From a virus: a DNA stretch of 29,144 nt. Each line of letters opens with the position of its first letter. The stretch's first letter is position 1. Below, in pieces: positions 1-7,615 of this stretch. The position numbers and the translations under genes were made by a program. The notes below the pieces were generated by a model. It was not told the DNA's origin, did not search any database, and was given only the letters and a program-made list of their open reading frames with translations. The stretch covers positions 1 through 29,144 of IMG/VR virus record IMGVR_UViG_3300009169_000074; one strand, given 5' to 3'.

Positions 1-669
1 AAGCTGTGATGTTTCAAGAACATATACTGAAGAGTCAGTATAAGCATTATTAAGAAGATTGTCTAATGTAGCAAAGTTAATATACTTATTTCCATTAGAG
101 AAAAATAGATATCCGTAATTGCACTTACCTTTAGTTCCTTTAGCTCTTGCTGAAATCCAACGAAGAGCATCTGCAGGACTCCAGTAAGGCATACAAAAAC
201 CTTCAAAGAAAGTATCACTAGGTTCTATATCTATAGATTGTGTATTAATTCCTAGCATGTTCTTAACAATATCATTTACTATTTCAGACGCTTTAGTCTT
301 CTTTTCCCATGCTTTAGAGAACTTAAGACTTGTCAAATTTTTAAAAAAGGTATCAACAAAGTATAATTCTAATACTGAGCTTTGACCTTGTTTAAATCCA
401 GTAACAGATGAAATCTTACCTATTTTAAGTAAAGAGAATTCTCGTTCTACAATAGCGTCTTTGCCATAAGACAGCAAAATTAGTTCATTTCCTGTAAGTG
501 GGCCCATTTCCTTTAGGCCATATTTATCAGTTATTGTCATCTTACCATAACAACAGAAGCTATAAATGTCTTCAATGAAGTAGCATTCATAAATGTCTTT
601 ATTGTCAATTGACACAGTTTTTAGTGCACCTAGACGAATACTGATTGAAAATATACCTTGATTAGACAT
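1..669 (-). CDS. Putative baseplate hub protein, gp27-like (3' end outside window)
   Basis: An open frame begins at the ATG whose complement is at 667-669 and runs off the left edge with 223 codons visible. The protein starts MSNQGIFSISIRLGALKTV. In the second half it carries PYWSPADALRWISARAKG followed by a GYLFFSN strand. This aromatic 'W-x-P..A..WI..RA' signature recalls the gp27-type hub family, where the domain helps build the ring between tail tube and spike. That is recalled family knowledge, not an alignment. It follows the gp53-like gene by one base and has no clear SD, so it is probably translationally coupled. Position at the end of the tail cluster fits a baseplate hub component. 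The C-terminus is not visible, so a fused spike or lysozyme domain cannot be excluded. Confidence 0.5.
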   Translation of the reverse strand, partial: MSNQGIFSISIRLGALKTVSIDNKDIYECYFIEDIYSFCCYGKMTITDKYGLKEMGPLTGNELILLSYGKDAIVEREFSLLKIGKISSVTGFKQGQSSVLELYFVDTFFKNLTSLKFSKAWEKKTKASEIVNDIVKNMLGINTQSIDIEPSDTFFEGFCMPYWSPADALRWISARAKGTKGKCNYGYLFFSNGNKYINFATLDNLLNNAYTDSSVYVLETSQL

Positions 670-670
670 A

Positions 671-1054
671 TTATTTTGCCGATACCATAGAAATTTCAGT
701 TAGTAGTTGATAAAGATATTGAGGTTTGAGAATCTTTAAACTTTTTCCAGGTAACAGATCTTCAAACGGATTCTGTATATCATTAAATAGACAAATTACC
801 CACCAAAGAAATGGAGTGCCGTAGTATTTATTACTAATGGTGTCAGGAAAGTCTGAGTCGTCTACGTCATGATTTAAATAATAAAGAATACTTTTTTGCG
901 CATCGTCATTGATAATATAGTTTCTAAAGATATTAAGAAAGTACTCTTTAGTTTCTGTATCATGAAGTAAGTTAAACAAATTAAGCTCACTAGTATTGCT
1001 AAGATAGTGATTTGTTAACTGATAAAAATCTAATGTTGATTTTTCTATAGGCAT
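671..1054 (-). CDS. Baseplate wedge protein, gp53-like
   Basis: 127 residues. The central segment reads PDTISNKYYGTPFLWWVICL followed by FNDIQNPFEDLLPG. In gp53-type baseplate proteins and related LysM-like tail proteins a 'PD.IA..YYG.P.LWWVI...N...nPF' motif of this form is typical, so I assign it to that family. In T4, gp53 joins the wedges into the hexagonal baseplate around the hub. The N-terminal half is helical and unremarkable. It lies between a gp48/54-like gene (15 bases upstream) and the gp27-like gene (1 base downstream), which supports a baseplate role. The SD is weak, so translation may depend on coupling to the upstream gene. Confidence 0.6.
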   Translation of the reverse strand: MPIEKSTLDFYQLTNHYLSNTSELNLFNLLHDTETKEYFLNIFRNYIINDDAQKSILYYLNHDVDDSDFPDTISNKYYGTPFLWWVICLFNDIQNPFEDLLPGKSLKILKPQYLYQLLTEISMVSAK

Positions 1055-1068
1055 AATTAAAACTCGCT

Positions 1069-1881
1069 TTACTGTATTCTGGGTCCACCAGTCACTGTTA
1101 CTGAGCTTCCTACATCAAAAGTATCAGAAAATAGTGGTGTTATATCTTGAAAAGTTAGTTGTAATTTACAGACAGTAGGCTTTCCGTTAACATAAGGATA
1201 AGACATCTCAGGTTGTATAGTCTTTAGTGCTGCATATTTTAAGTTGATAAGACCTCCAGGTATAGTTTTAACAGAAAAGATATGAGGAGGAATTATTGAC
1301 AAAAAATTATCTCCATCTTTCTTTGGACTAGAAAATTTCATCAGACTTCTTAAAATCTCTTCTATATAACTTGGCCTTTCAGTAAAAAGAGCAAGATCAA
1401 AGTTTAAATTATATTCTAAGTTTGCGGTTCCTTTGTAAACTAAAGGAGCGTCAATTCTATAATTAACAACATCACCAGATAAAAAATTACTTAGAGCATT
1501 GGCTATGGTGTTAACAGTAGAATTTGTTCCTGGATTCTGCGCAGTACTACCTCCGCCTTGGCCTGTTAGTGCCCCCCAAATTTTTCCTGTGGTATTAGTA
1601 TAAGCTGACTTAATGTCTTGTATTGGAACAGCCCAGTTAGACACGATGTTTGCCATCCTAGAAGTGATGTTTTCGTATTCTGCCCAGTTATGATCTAAGT
1701 TAAGTTGTATATCAGAAGGCGCTAAAAATCTAAAAACTCCTTCTAGGGCTCCATGTCTAACAGCATTAGGACTTCTAACATTAGAAGACTGCGGACTGTA
1801 TTTATACGCATTTATTTCAACCCACAAACTTGTAGATTGATTAATTGCTGGACCTTCTTGTGGAACTTGAAATTCTAACAT
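1069..1881 (-). CDS. Baseplate/tail-tube junction protein, gp48/gp54-like
   Basis: 270 residues. Near the N-terminus it has PSDIQLNLDHNWAEYENITS, and it ends SDTFDVGSSVTVTGGPRIQ. The 'hNW.eyeni.sR' element and a beta-rich C-terminal half (QLTFQDITPLFSDTF) resemble the T4 gp48/gp54 proteins that cap the hub and nucleate tail-tube polymerisation. A Gly/Ser/Thr-rich linker lies at about residues 105-125 (GQGGGSTAQNPG). The gene follows the tape measure by 12 bases with an AAGGAG SD eight bases before the ATG. T4 also places 48 and 54 right after the tape measure gene 29, so order supports the call. I cannot tell gp48 from gp54 here, and only one of the pair is visible in the window. Confidence 0.5.
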   Translation of the reverse strand: MLEFQVPQEGPAINQSTSLWVEINAYKYSPQSSNVRSPNAVRHGALEGVFRFLAPSDIQLNLDHNWAEYENITSRMANIVSNWAVPIQDIKSAYTNTTGKIWGALTGQGGGSTAQNPGTNSTVNTIANALSNFLSGDVVNYRIDAPLVYKGTANLEYNLNFDLALFTERPSYIEEILRSLMKFSSPKKDGDNFLSIIPPHIFSVKTIPGGLINLKYAALKTIQPEMSYPYVNGKPTVCKLQLTFQDITPLFSDTFDVGSSVTVTGGPRIQ

Positions 1882-1893
1882 GGATTCTACTCC

Positions 1894-4800
1894 TTAAGGA
1901 TTAAAAATTGATACATGCATGCCAAGAAAATCTACAAACAGATCAGAACCTGCAAACGGATCAATAACTTGTGCACTAGACTGGCCGCCAGAAGATACTT
2001 GGTTTATAATTGTATTTGTTTGAGTAGTGGAGGCTTTATCTATTGCTCCTGGCATTTTCTCTACACCAGCTGCAGTTTTATTTGCTACAGATATTTTATC
2101 TGCTTCAATCTGAGCAGCATTAACTCCTTTTTGTGTTTCTAGGTTTTGAATTTGGGCGCTCGCTGGTGACGTTCCAGGCAAATTCATAAGAGGACTTGTA
2201 CCTGGAACTGAAACAGCTCCAGCACCAGGAACTATAAACGGATTAGCAGCTTTAGTTGTAGAATTTTTAGGCAAGTCATCAATATACTTCTGGGTAAGAG
2301 ACTTCCACATGAATCCTTTGCCTGCGCTGTAAGATTTTACCGCAAGTTCATTTGTAAAAGGATTAATTTCTGTTCTTTCAGCATGAGTATCTCCGTATTC
2401 AAATCCTTTATCGCCAGGACTTCTTCTAAATGCTATTGCAGTACCAGGCCCAGCGGCTTTTAATGCTTCTAGAGTTAATGGAACTTGAGCGCCTGCGCCA
2501 AAACTTTGCATAATTTTATCTGGGATTCCTACACCAGCATTATTCCAAGGCAGAAGTTTATTTTCTGGCACGCCTTTACTAATCATAGCTGAATTCAGCT
2601 CTTTTGTTACTGCATCTCCGCAATTCTGAAAGGTTTGTAAAACAGATTGAGCTATGGGCTGAACATTTCCTCCAAGAGCGCCAAATATATCATAAGCATT
2701 CTTTGCATACTTTAAACGTTCTCCCATATTAGCGCCACCGGATCTTTCAAAAGTAGCATCCCATACTTTTGTCGCAGATTCTACAGATCCTGTTTGCATC
2801 ATTTTGCCCCAGTCGCCGCGCTTTTTAGCCTCATATACTAAATATTCTAATTGTGTCTGTCTGTCATTAAAATTTTTACCTTGTGCTTCTGCCCAAGCTA
2901 CTCCTGCAGGATATCTTTCTTTTACGTCCCATTGAGCAATTCCTTTATGCGTTCCCTTTTCATTAACAGCATATGGATTTAATTTAGATTCTTGCATTAA
3001 ATTACCAACAATCCCTGCAGCCTGTTCTTTTGTTGCTCCTTGAGACATTAAGAATTGCAAAGCTGCATGCTGCTCTGGAATAGAAGAACCTGTGCCAGTT
3101 TTTAAACTTTTTGCCATTTCTGTATTATAGTTAAATGGATTTACTCCTGGAGTATTTAAAGCATTAACAGCATTTTTTACTCCATTAACAAGCCAATTCC
3201 ATAAATCATGTATCCATGTAGAAATGTCATCCCAAAGACTTCCTAACCAGCTACCAGATCCAAAGTATTTTTCTGTTCTTTTAGTATCTAATTTAGCCAT
3301 ATCCTGAGTTTGAACCATATTTGCTTTAACCATAGCTTCATACATGGCATTTTCAGCACTTCCTGCTGAAGGAGAATCGCCAGCTTTAATATCTTTTTCA
3401 ATCATACCACCAACATTTTTACCAATCCATCCACCAATAAACCCTCCAATCATCTCTCCTGCAAAAATACCCGCCGCTACACCAGCAGGACCTCCAACTA
3501 TCCCAAGAGTGCCGCCGATAGCTGCACCAGCAGCCTGGCCAGTTAAAGATCCTCCTACTGCTCCTATAGCTTCTCCTGCACTACCTCCTTGAAGTGCAGT
3601 TAACGCACCAGATAATCCAGCTGCGCCGCCTCTAGTAGTTAATGCTAATTTACCGAGTTTACCTATACTGCCAAGGACTTTGCCGCCGCCCTTCCTTAAT
3701 GCATCAATTCCAAAATAACTTCCTACTAGAGTTAGTACATCAGTAAATCCTAGTCCGCCATCATCTGCTGCAGCTGCACCAGGCTGAGCTCCAAAAGTTC
3801 CTGAAGTATTTCCAACAAAAGCTCTAATTCTAGATTTTATTTTCTTTTTAGTTTCTTCATTACGTAGTTTTTTTGCCGTAGATTCTTTAGCTTCTTTAAC
3901 AGCAGCTTTTCTTAATCTTTTTTCAGTTTTTATTAACTTCTCTTCTTCTTTAATAGAATTCCATTTAAATATGAAAAATCTTTTTAAAGATCCTAGAAAA
4001 CCAAATATTTTATCTTTAAGAGAGGTGTTACCTTTAGAGAAAACTTCAGCAAGTTTAGCCATGCCATCTTTAACTTTACTTGCATACTTTGAAATAATAC
4101 CACCTTTAAATACATTAGAAAAACTAGTAAAGTTTTTCGTAAGTTTACTGCCAACCCAGGATGAAAAAATCTTTAAATTAGAGATTGCGTGAAAAGTGCC
4201 TTTAGCTAAACTCCATACAGCCCTAAATAAAGGCTTAAATAAAAATTTCCAGAATTTGCCACTAAGAATCATTCGCAACGGGCTAGTAACAAGTTTTGCT
4301 GTTTTCTCGCTTACTCCTGCTTTAACTAAAAGAAATCTAGCTCCAAATTTGATTAGGGCGTATTTAACCCACCAACCAATAGTCTTTTTAACCCACCCAA
4401 ACACACTTTTTGCAGAATCCCAAACAGCAGCCAACTGAGGACCTAAAATTTCTCTAAAATCTGATTTTACTGCTTCTATAAGACTTTCAAACTTCTCTTT
4501 CATAAAGTCTACAGCTTTAGCGAACACTTTAATAATAGGCTTTTTTCTAAGATCAAAAAAGTCTTTCATAGACTCTTTAGTTTTTTGAACTATTTTTGAT
4601 TGGGCCCTAGAATATAATTTGTACCCACCATATGCTATTCCAGCAACGGCACTTGCTACAATTAGGGCCTTCACACCTCTTAAGAATCCTTGATTCTGCT
4701 TTAATTGTTCTTTAAGATATGTTTTTTGGGTCTGTGCTAAAGTACTATGAAATTTAGGTAGAAGGCCTTTGCTAGATATAACAATAGGAGCAGACCCTCT

Positions 4801-4896
4801 GGCAAGTCTTACATTTACGGCTTCAGAAGCCTTATTTGAGACTTTTACAGGAACTGCTGTCATATCTCTATTTTTTAATACATCTGTTATAGGCAT
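1894..4896 (-). CDS. Tape measure protein with tail-lysozyme and C-terminal Cys/His domain
   Basis: 1000 residues, the longest gene in the window. Layout: basic N-terminus; a hydrophobic segment at about 74-95; long amphipathic and coiled-coil helices to about 360; a glycine-zipper block at about 420-500 rich in GxxxG (for example GGFIGGWIGKNVGG); a phage tail lysozyme-type domain at about 608-742; a second domain at about 755-875; and a Pro/Ala-rich tail. The lysozyme call rests on QAAGIVGNLMQESKLNPYAV, where E636 in MQES is the likely catalytic acid, followed by GIAQWD. The last domain has C759 in NCGDAV and H838 in GDTHAE, reminiscent of NlpC/P60 or CHAP peptidases (inference). The protein would set tail length, insert into the membrane on ejection and open the cell wall. 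An SD (AGGAGA) and a late promoter box lie just upstream. It sits where T4 has gene 29. Confidence 0.85.
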   Translation of the reverse strand: MPITDVLKNRDMTAVPVKVSNKASEAVNVRLARGSAPIVISSKGLLPKFHSTLAQTQKTYLKEQLKQNQGFLRGVKALIVASAVAGIAYGGYKLYSRAQSKIVQKTKESMKDFFDLRKKPIIKVFAKAVDFMKEKFESLIEAVKSDFREILGPQLAAVWDSAKSVFGWVKKTIGWWVKYALIKFGARFLLVKAGVSEKTAKLVTSPLRMILSGKFWKFLFKPLFRAVWSLAKGTFHAISNLKIFSSWVGSKLTKNFTSFSNVFKGGIISKYASKVKDGMAKLAEVFSKGNTSLKDKIFGFLGSLKRFFIFKWNSIKEEEKLIKTEKRLRKAAVKEAKESTAKKLRNEETKKKIKSRIRAFVGNTSGTFGAQPGAAAADDGGLGFTDVLTLVGSYFGIDALRKGGGKVLGSIGKLGKLALTTRGGAAGLSGALTALQGGSAGEAIGAVGGSLTGQAAGAAIGGTLGIVGGPAGVAAGIFAGEMIGGFIGGWIGKNVGGMIEKDIKAGDSPSAGSAENAMYEAMVKANMVQTQDMAKLDTKRTEKYFGSGSWLGSLWDDISTWIHDLWNWLVNGVKNAVNALNTPGVNPFNYNTEMAKSLKTGTGSSIPEQHAALQFLMSQGATKEQAAGIVGNLMQESKLNPYAVNEKGTHKGIAQWDVKERYPAGVAWAEAQGKNFNDRQTQLEYLVYEAKKRGDWGKMMQTGSVESATKVWDATFERSGGANMGERLKYAKNAYDIFGALGGNVQPIAQSVLQTFQNCGDAVTKELNSAMISKGVPENKLLPWNNAGVGIPDKIMQSFGAGAQVPLTLEALKAAGPGTAIAFRRSPGDKGFEYGDTHAERTEINPFTNELAVKSYSAGKGFMWKSLTQKYIDDLPKNSTTKAANPFIVPGAGAVSVPGTSPLMNLPGTSPASAQIQNLETQKGVNAAQIEADKISVANKTAAGVEKMPGAIDKASTTQTNTIINQVSSGGQSSAQVIDPFAGSDLFVDFLGMHVSIFNP

Positions 4897-4926
4897 TTGC
4901 TGGTGTTCTCCTAAAAAATAAAAACA

Positions 4927-4963
4927 GGTCTTAAGAAGTATTTATACTACTCTCCTTAAGACC
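4927..4963 (-). terminator. Rho-independent terminator before the tape measure gene
   Basis: Perfect 9-bp arms GGTCTTAAG (4927-4935) and CTTAAGACC (4955-4963) enclose a 19-base loop. Read on the minus strand the stem is followed by TGTTTTTATTTTTTAG, a good U-tract. It would end transcripts coming from the tube/gp26 genes. The loop itself is a nested palindrome (AGTATTTATACT, 4937-4948) that contains a TATAAATA box. Confidence 0.7.
4939..4946 (-). promoter_or_regulatory. Late promoter TATAAATA inside the terminator loop
   Basis: TATAAATA on the minus strand, identical to the T4 late promoter core read by the gp55 sigma factor. It lies 43 bases before the tape measure ATG. Expected initiation about six bases downstream falls inside the descending arm of the hairpin, so transcripts starting here would not contain the full terminator stem. 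Confidence 0.55.
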
Positions 4964-4999
4964 CGCAGATCCATTCGCATAAAAGTGAAGTGGAGGAAC

Positions 5000-5205
5000 T
5001 TATTTTGTCTGTTTTATGTTGTGTTGACTTTGAACTTCTTCCTTTAATTGTTTAATAATTAAGTTTAAGTATGCTTCTCTCTCAAAATCAGAAATAAGAG
5101 AGCTTTCTAATAATCCTATGTTGGCGTATTTACTGAGATAATACTGCTCTTCTACAAGACTTTCTGCAGTTACACCTTCAAGTATTATCTGCTTTAGAAC
5201 AAAAA
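5000..5205 (-). CDS. gp26 -1 frameshift extension (no start codon of its own)
   Basis: A 66-codon frame in the -1 frame relative to the gp26-like gene. It reads VLKQIILEGVTAESLVEEQY and ends NIKQTK with TAA at 5000-5002. Its composition is protein-like (leucine- and glutamate-rich helices), but upstream in this frame there is no ATG, GTG or TTG before a TGA. It joins gp26 exactly at a T TTT TTG heptamer. The predicted fusion is gp26 through residue 241, then these 66 residues. By analogy with lambda G/GT it would be the rarer long form of a tail assembly chaperone acting on the adjacent tape measure. Initiation at AUA or at an unrecognised site is the alternative. Confidence 0.6.
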
Positions 5206-5922
5206 ATTGTCCAAAGGCACCTCATTTTCGATAGAATCTTTACATCCTTCGCACTTCATCTTGTATTTAAAATCAAGGCCAAAATTAAGATTATTAAACC
5301 AGTCTCTTATCTTTTCATACAGACCTTCAGGAAGTATATTAACAAAATTAAACGAATCTTCAGCTGAAGGGGCATATTCTCCTTCAGGAGTTACGATCTT
5401 TTTGATGCAAATTGCGTGAGACCATAAAGCTTGATCAATCATTCTTTGTTGATATTCTAGCTCTTTGTCTACTTTTTCTTGAGCCTGTTTTTGAATTCCT
5501 CTAGTAAGAATACTTAATTCTACAGAAATATTGTCATCAAGTTTTACTGCAGTTTCAATAGACTTAAGCTTTTTTGTAGACAGCTTAGACAAATCTATTG
5601 TTTGCATGGTCTGTGAATTGCATTTTGAGCATGTATATAAAAATTTATAGATGTTGCCTTTAGTTCTACGTCTAATTGCTACAAGTAAATAAAATCTATC
5701 TTCTAGGTATAAATCATCAATATTAAAGCTCTCGTCAACAACACATCCTATAATCAGATCATCTAGCGCATCTTCGGAATCCTCGTCAGTAGCACCATAA
5801 GCTAAAAGCTTTTTTAGTTGAGATGTCGTAAATGGGCGAATTTTAACTTTTTGCCCTGAACCTGGTAAAGTTTCAACAAATTCATAACTATTTAAATACT
5901 TAATAACATTTTCTAAACTCAC
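5194..5922 (-). CDS. Baseplate hub assembly protein / tail chaperone, gp26-like
   Basis: 242 residues from a GTG start; the SD GGAG lies inside the last codons of the upstream endonuclease gene. It resembles the T4 gp26 family (T4 base plate protein). Visible features are an N-terminal FVETLPGSGQKVKIRPFT strand region, then TTSQLKKLL, and two CxxC knuckles, C98/C101 (YTCSKC) and C224/C227 (KCEGC), which together could bind one zinc. In T4, gp26 acts in hub assembly just before the tape measure. Position directly upstream of the tape measure also matches the chaperone slot of other long-tailed phages. The last codons are AAT TTT TTG TTC TAA, with a slippery run immediately before the stop. Confidence 0.75.
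   Translation of the reverse strand: MSLENVIKYLNSYEFVETLPGSGQKVKIRPFTTSQLKKLLAYGATDEDSEDALDDLIIGCVVDESFNIDDLYLEDRFYLLVAIRRRTKGNIYKFLYTCSKCNSQTMQTIDLSKLSTKKLKSIETAVKLDDNISVELSILTRGIQKQAQEKVDKELEYQQRMIDQALWSHAICIKKIVTPEGEYAPSAEDSFNFVNILPEGLYEKIRDWFNNLNFGLDFKYKMKCEGCKDSIENEVPLDNFLF
5200..5206 (-). promoter_or_regulatory. Predicted -1 ribosomal frameshift site T TTT TTG
   Basis: In the gp26 reading frame the heptamer is split T-TTT-TTG, the X-XXY-YYZ form used for -1 slippage. The SD-like GAGGTG (codons GAG GTG) lies 11 bases upstream, close to the roughly 10-base spacing of the stimulator in E. coli dnaX. The stop TAA is one codon downstream. I saw no convincing 3' stem-loop by eye. Confidence 0.6.
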
Positions 5923-5923
5923 T

Positions 5924-7579
5924 TTATTTTCTCCATTTATATACTAAATTTCCACAGTCCCAGATTCTATTAAATCCATGGTCCTGCATGTTTTGCCATT
6001 CTGTCTTAGTACTGTTAAAATTCTCTAATAGGGAACTTAACTTATGCTTCTGGTATTTAACTCTATGTTCTCTGTGACCTTGTACTATATACCAATAATT
6101 TGGTCCAGATACATGATCTAATTCAAATCCTAGAGTTTCATACATCTTACCTGAAAACCATCTTCTATCTGCGTAGGATACTACTTCTTCTTCAGGAGAA
6201 TACTCCTTAACGTAATGTTTAAACAGCCTATCAGCTCCACCTACAACTGAAGTATAGATCTTATTGCAGAACCTGAGCATTTCTGTCTTTGGAGATTCTC
6301 CAGTAATCTTTCTTTTGCCGAAGGTCATTATCGATACTAGCCCTTCTTCGTAAAATAGCCCTAGGCTTGTAGAACTTACACAAGTTCCCTGGATATGATT
6401 CTCTTCAAGGAACTTATCTTTAGTTTTACAATCAACCTCTTTAATAGAGCATTTTCTTGCATAAATTTTATTCTCTATCTTATTAAACTTGTTAAGCAAG
6501 ATAGATTTAACAATCTCTTGCTTGTAAAGCCACTCATCTTCAAAAACATGAATAAGTTCTATTCCTTTAGATTTACATTCTTCAGTCTTATTAAGATGAT
6601 ATTTAGGGTCTGTTCCTCTTAATTCTGAGTGGTAGTATATCCCATTAAATTCTATGGCTAAATTATCTTCTGGAATATAGATATCTAACTGCCTTGGTGA
6701 TATTACTTTCCTAGACCCATTAACTGCATTAACGTATTCTGATACAAAAGAGTATACTTCTTGTTCTGCGTTAGACGTTCCATTACCAGAGCATTTACCG
6801 CACCTTAGGTCTCTCCACCAATTACATAATTGAGTAGCATTTAAATGGCCTTTATCACATACAAATTCAATATCCTTAATAAACTCTGCAGGTTCTGTTA
6901 ATAAAGTACAATTATGTTCCTGCATACTTTTTATTAATCTAGGCCAAAGACTTTCAGCTCTATTAACTTTATTTCTTTCTTTGGTCTTTGATATATGTTC
7001 AGAACTTTTTCTGTAGTTATCTACTCCATATTTCTCTAAACAAGTTTGCTTTCTTTTCTCTTGAATCTCTTTAGACCTAAAATGATGAGGTTCTCCATAC
7101 TTCTCTAAACACGTATTCTTAAACTTTTCTTGAGCAATACTGGAAGCGAAAGGATATGTATTTCCGTACTTCTCTAAACAAGTTTCTTTAGCTTTTTGCT
7201 TTACTATTTCAGTTCTTTGTGGTATACTTTCTCCATACTTCTCTAAACAAGTTTGCCTGTACTTTTGTAATGTATCTTCATGTTTTATAGAACATTTATT
7301 AGAACAGAATTCCTGATACCCATATTGAAATCCTTTAAATGTAGTTTTCTTAGTCTTGCATGTTTTACATAAAGGAGCTTCAAAGATTCCATTAAAAACG
7401 TGGTATAATCTTTGATTAAAAGTAGGATTCTCTAAGAATTCTGTTCTTTTTACAATTTCTGTAAATACCTTAGGAAAATTCTCTAAAGTCCACAAGCCTT
7501 GATGCCTACTTCTATACACATTAAGGCACCTTCCATTAGACCTCAAGAGATTTTCTTCTATAAAACTTTTCAAGTCCAT
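5924..7579 (-). CDS. Free-standing homing endonuclease, Vsr-like (PD-(D/E)XK-related), with zinc fingers
   Basis: 551 residues. N-terminal zinc finger C71/C74...C92/C96 (CKTCKTK, FCSNKC); four copies of TCLEKYG at residues 110, 133, 156 and 179, exactly 23 residues apart; a second Cys cluster C241, C252, C260, C263. A nuclease core follows: LDIYIPEDNLAIEFNGIYYH (D299, E310, H317) and LIHVFEDEW, as in phage endonucleases with a very-short-patch-repair fold (the I-Bth0305I type; family knowledge). The C-terminal third (ADRRWFSGKMYETLG onward) is a separate DNA-recognition-like domain. It would nick or cut cognate sites and spread its own gene. It lies between the tube and gp26-like genes, has only a poor SD, and ends two bases before the gp26 start. 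A C-terminal paralogue fragment is at 19195-19458. Confidence 0.75.
   Translation of the reverse strand: MDLKSFIEENLLRSNGRCLNVYRSRHQGLWTLENFPKVFTEIVKRTEFLENPTFNQRLYHVFNGIFEAPLCKTCKTKKTTFKGFQYGYQEFCSNKCSIKHEDTLQKYRQTCLEKYGESIPQRTEIVKQKAKETCLEKYGNTYPFASSIAQEKFKNTCLEKYGEPHHFRSKEIQEKRKQTCLEKYGVDNYRKSSEHISKTKERNKVNRAESLWPRLIKSMQEHNCTLLTEPAEFIKDIEFVCDKGHLNATQLCNWWRDLRCGKCSGNGTSNAEQEVYSFVSEYVNAVNGSRKVISPRQLDIYIPEDNLAIEFNGIYYHSELRGTDPKYHLNKTEECKSKGIELIHVFEDEWLYKQEIVKSILLNKFNKIENKIYARKCSIKEVDCKTKDKFLEENHIQGTCVSSTSLGLFYEEGLVSIMTFGKRKITGESPKTEMLRFCNKIYTSVVGGADRLFKHYVKEYSPEEEVVSYADRRWFSGKMYETLGFELDHVSGPNYWYIVQGHREHRVKYQKHKLSSLLENFNSTKTEWQNMQDHGFNRIWDCGNLVYKWRK
5934..5941 (-). promoter_or_regulatory. Late-promoter-like TATAAATG upstream of gp26-like gene
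   Basis: TATAAATG on the minus strand, one base off the late consensus, embedded in the YKW codons at the end of the endonuclease gene and 12 bases before the GTG start of gp26. Initiation here would leave almost no leader, so it may be chance. Confidence 0.25.
7025..7252 (-). repeat. Four 69-base spaced repeats encoding TCLEKYG
   Basis: Near-identical 21-base units at 7232-7252, 7163-7183, 7094-7114 and 7025-7045, each encoding TCLEKYG, with a constant 69-base period inside the homing endonuclease gene. The linkers between units differ in sequence but keep length, so each unit is probably one helical DNA-contact module. Confidence 0.85.
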
Positions 7580-7615
7580 TAATACAACTTTAACATATTT
7601 TACACGAATGTAAAC

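Noticed and set aside
3344-3592. 82-codon plus-strand frame, Pro/Ala-rich
   Set aside because: Complement of the glycine-zipper part of the tape measure; composition is explained by that.
7025-7252. Regular repeats that could suggest a CRISPR array
   Set aside because: The repeats are in frame inside a coding gene, encode TCLEKYG, and the intervening 48 bases are coding linkers, not spacers.
7583-7612. TTTACA-TTCG-TGTAAA hairpin after the tube gene as a terminator
   Set aside because: The stem is only six A/T-rich pairs and no U-tract follows on the minus strand, so it is at best a weak structure.
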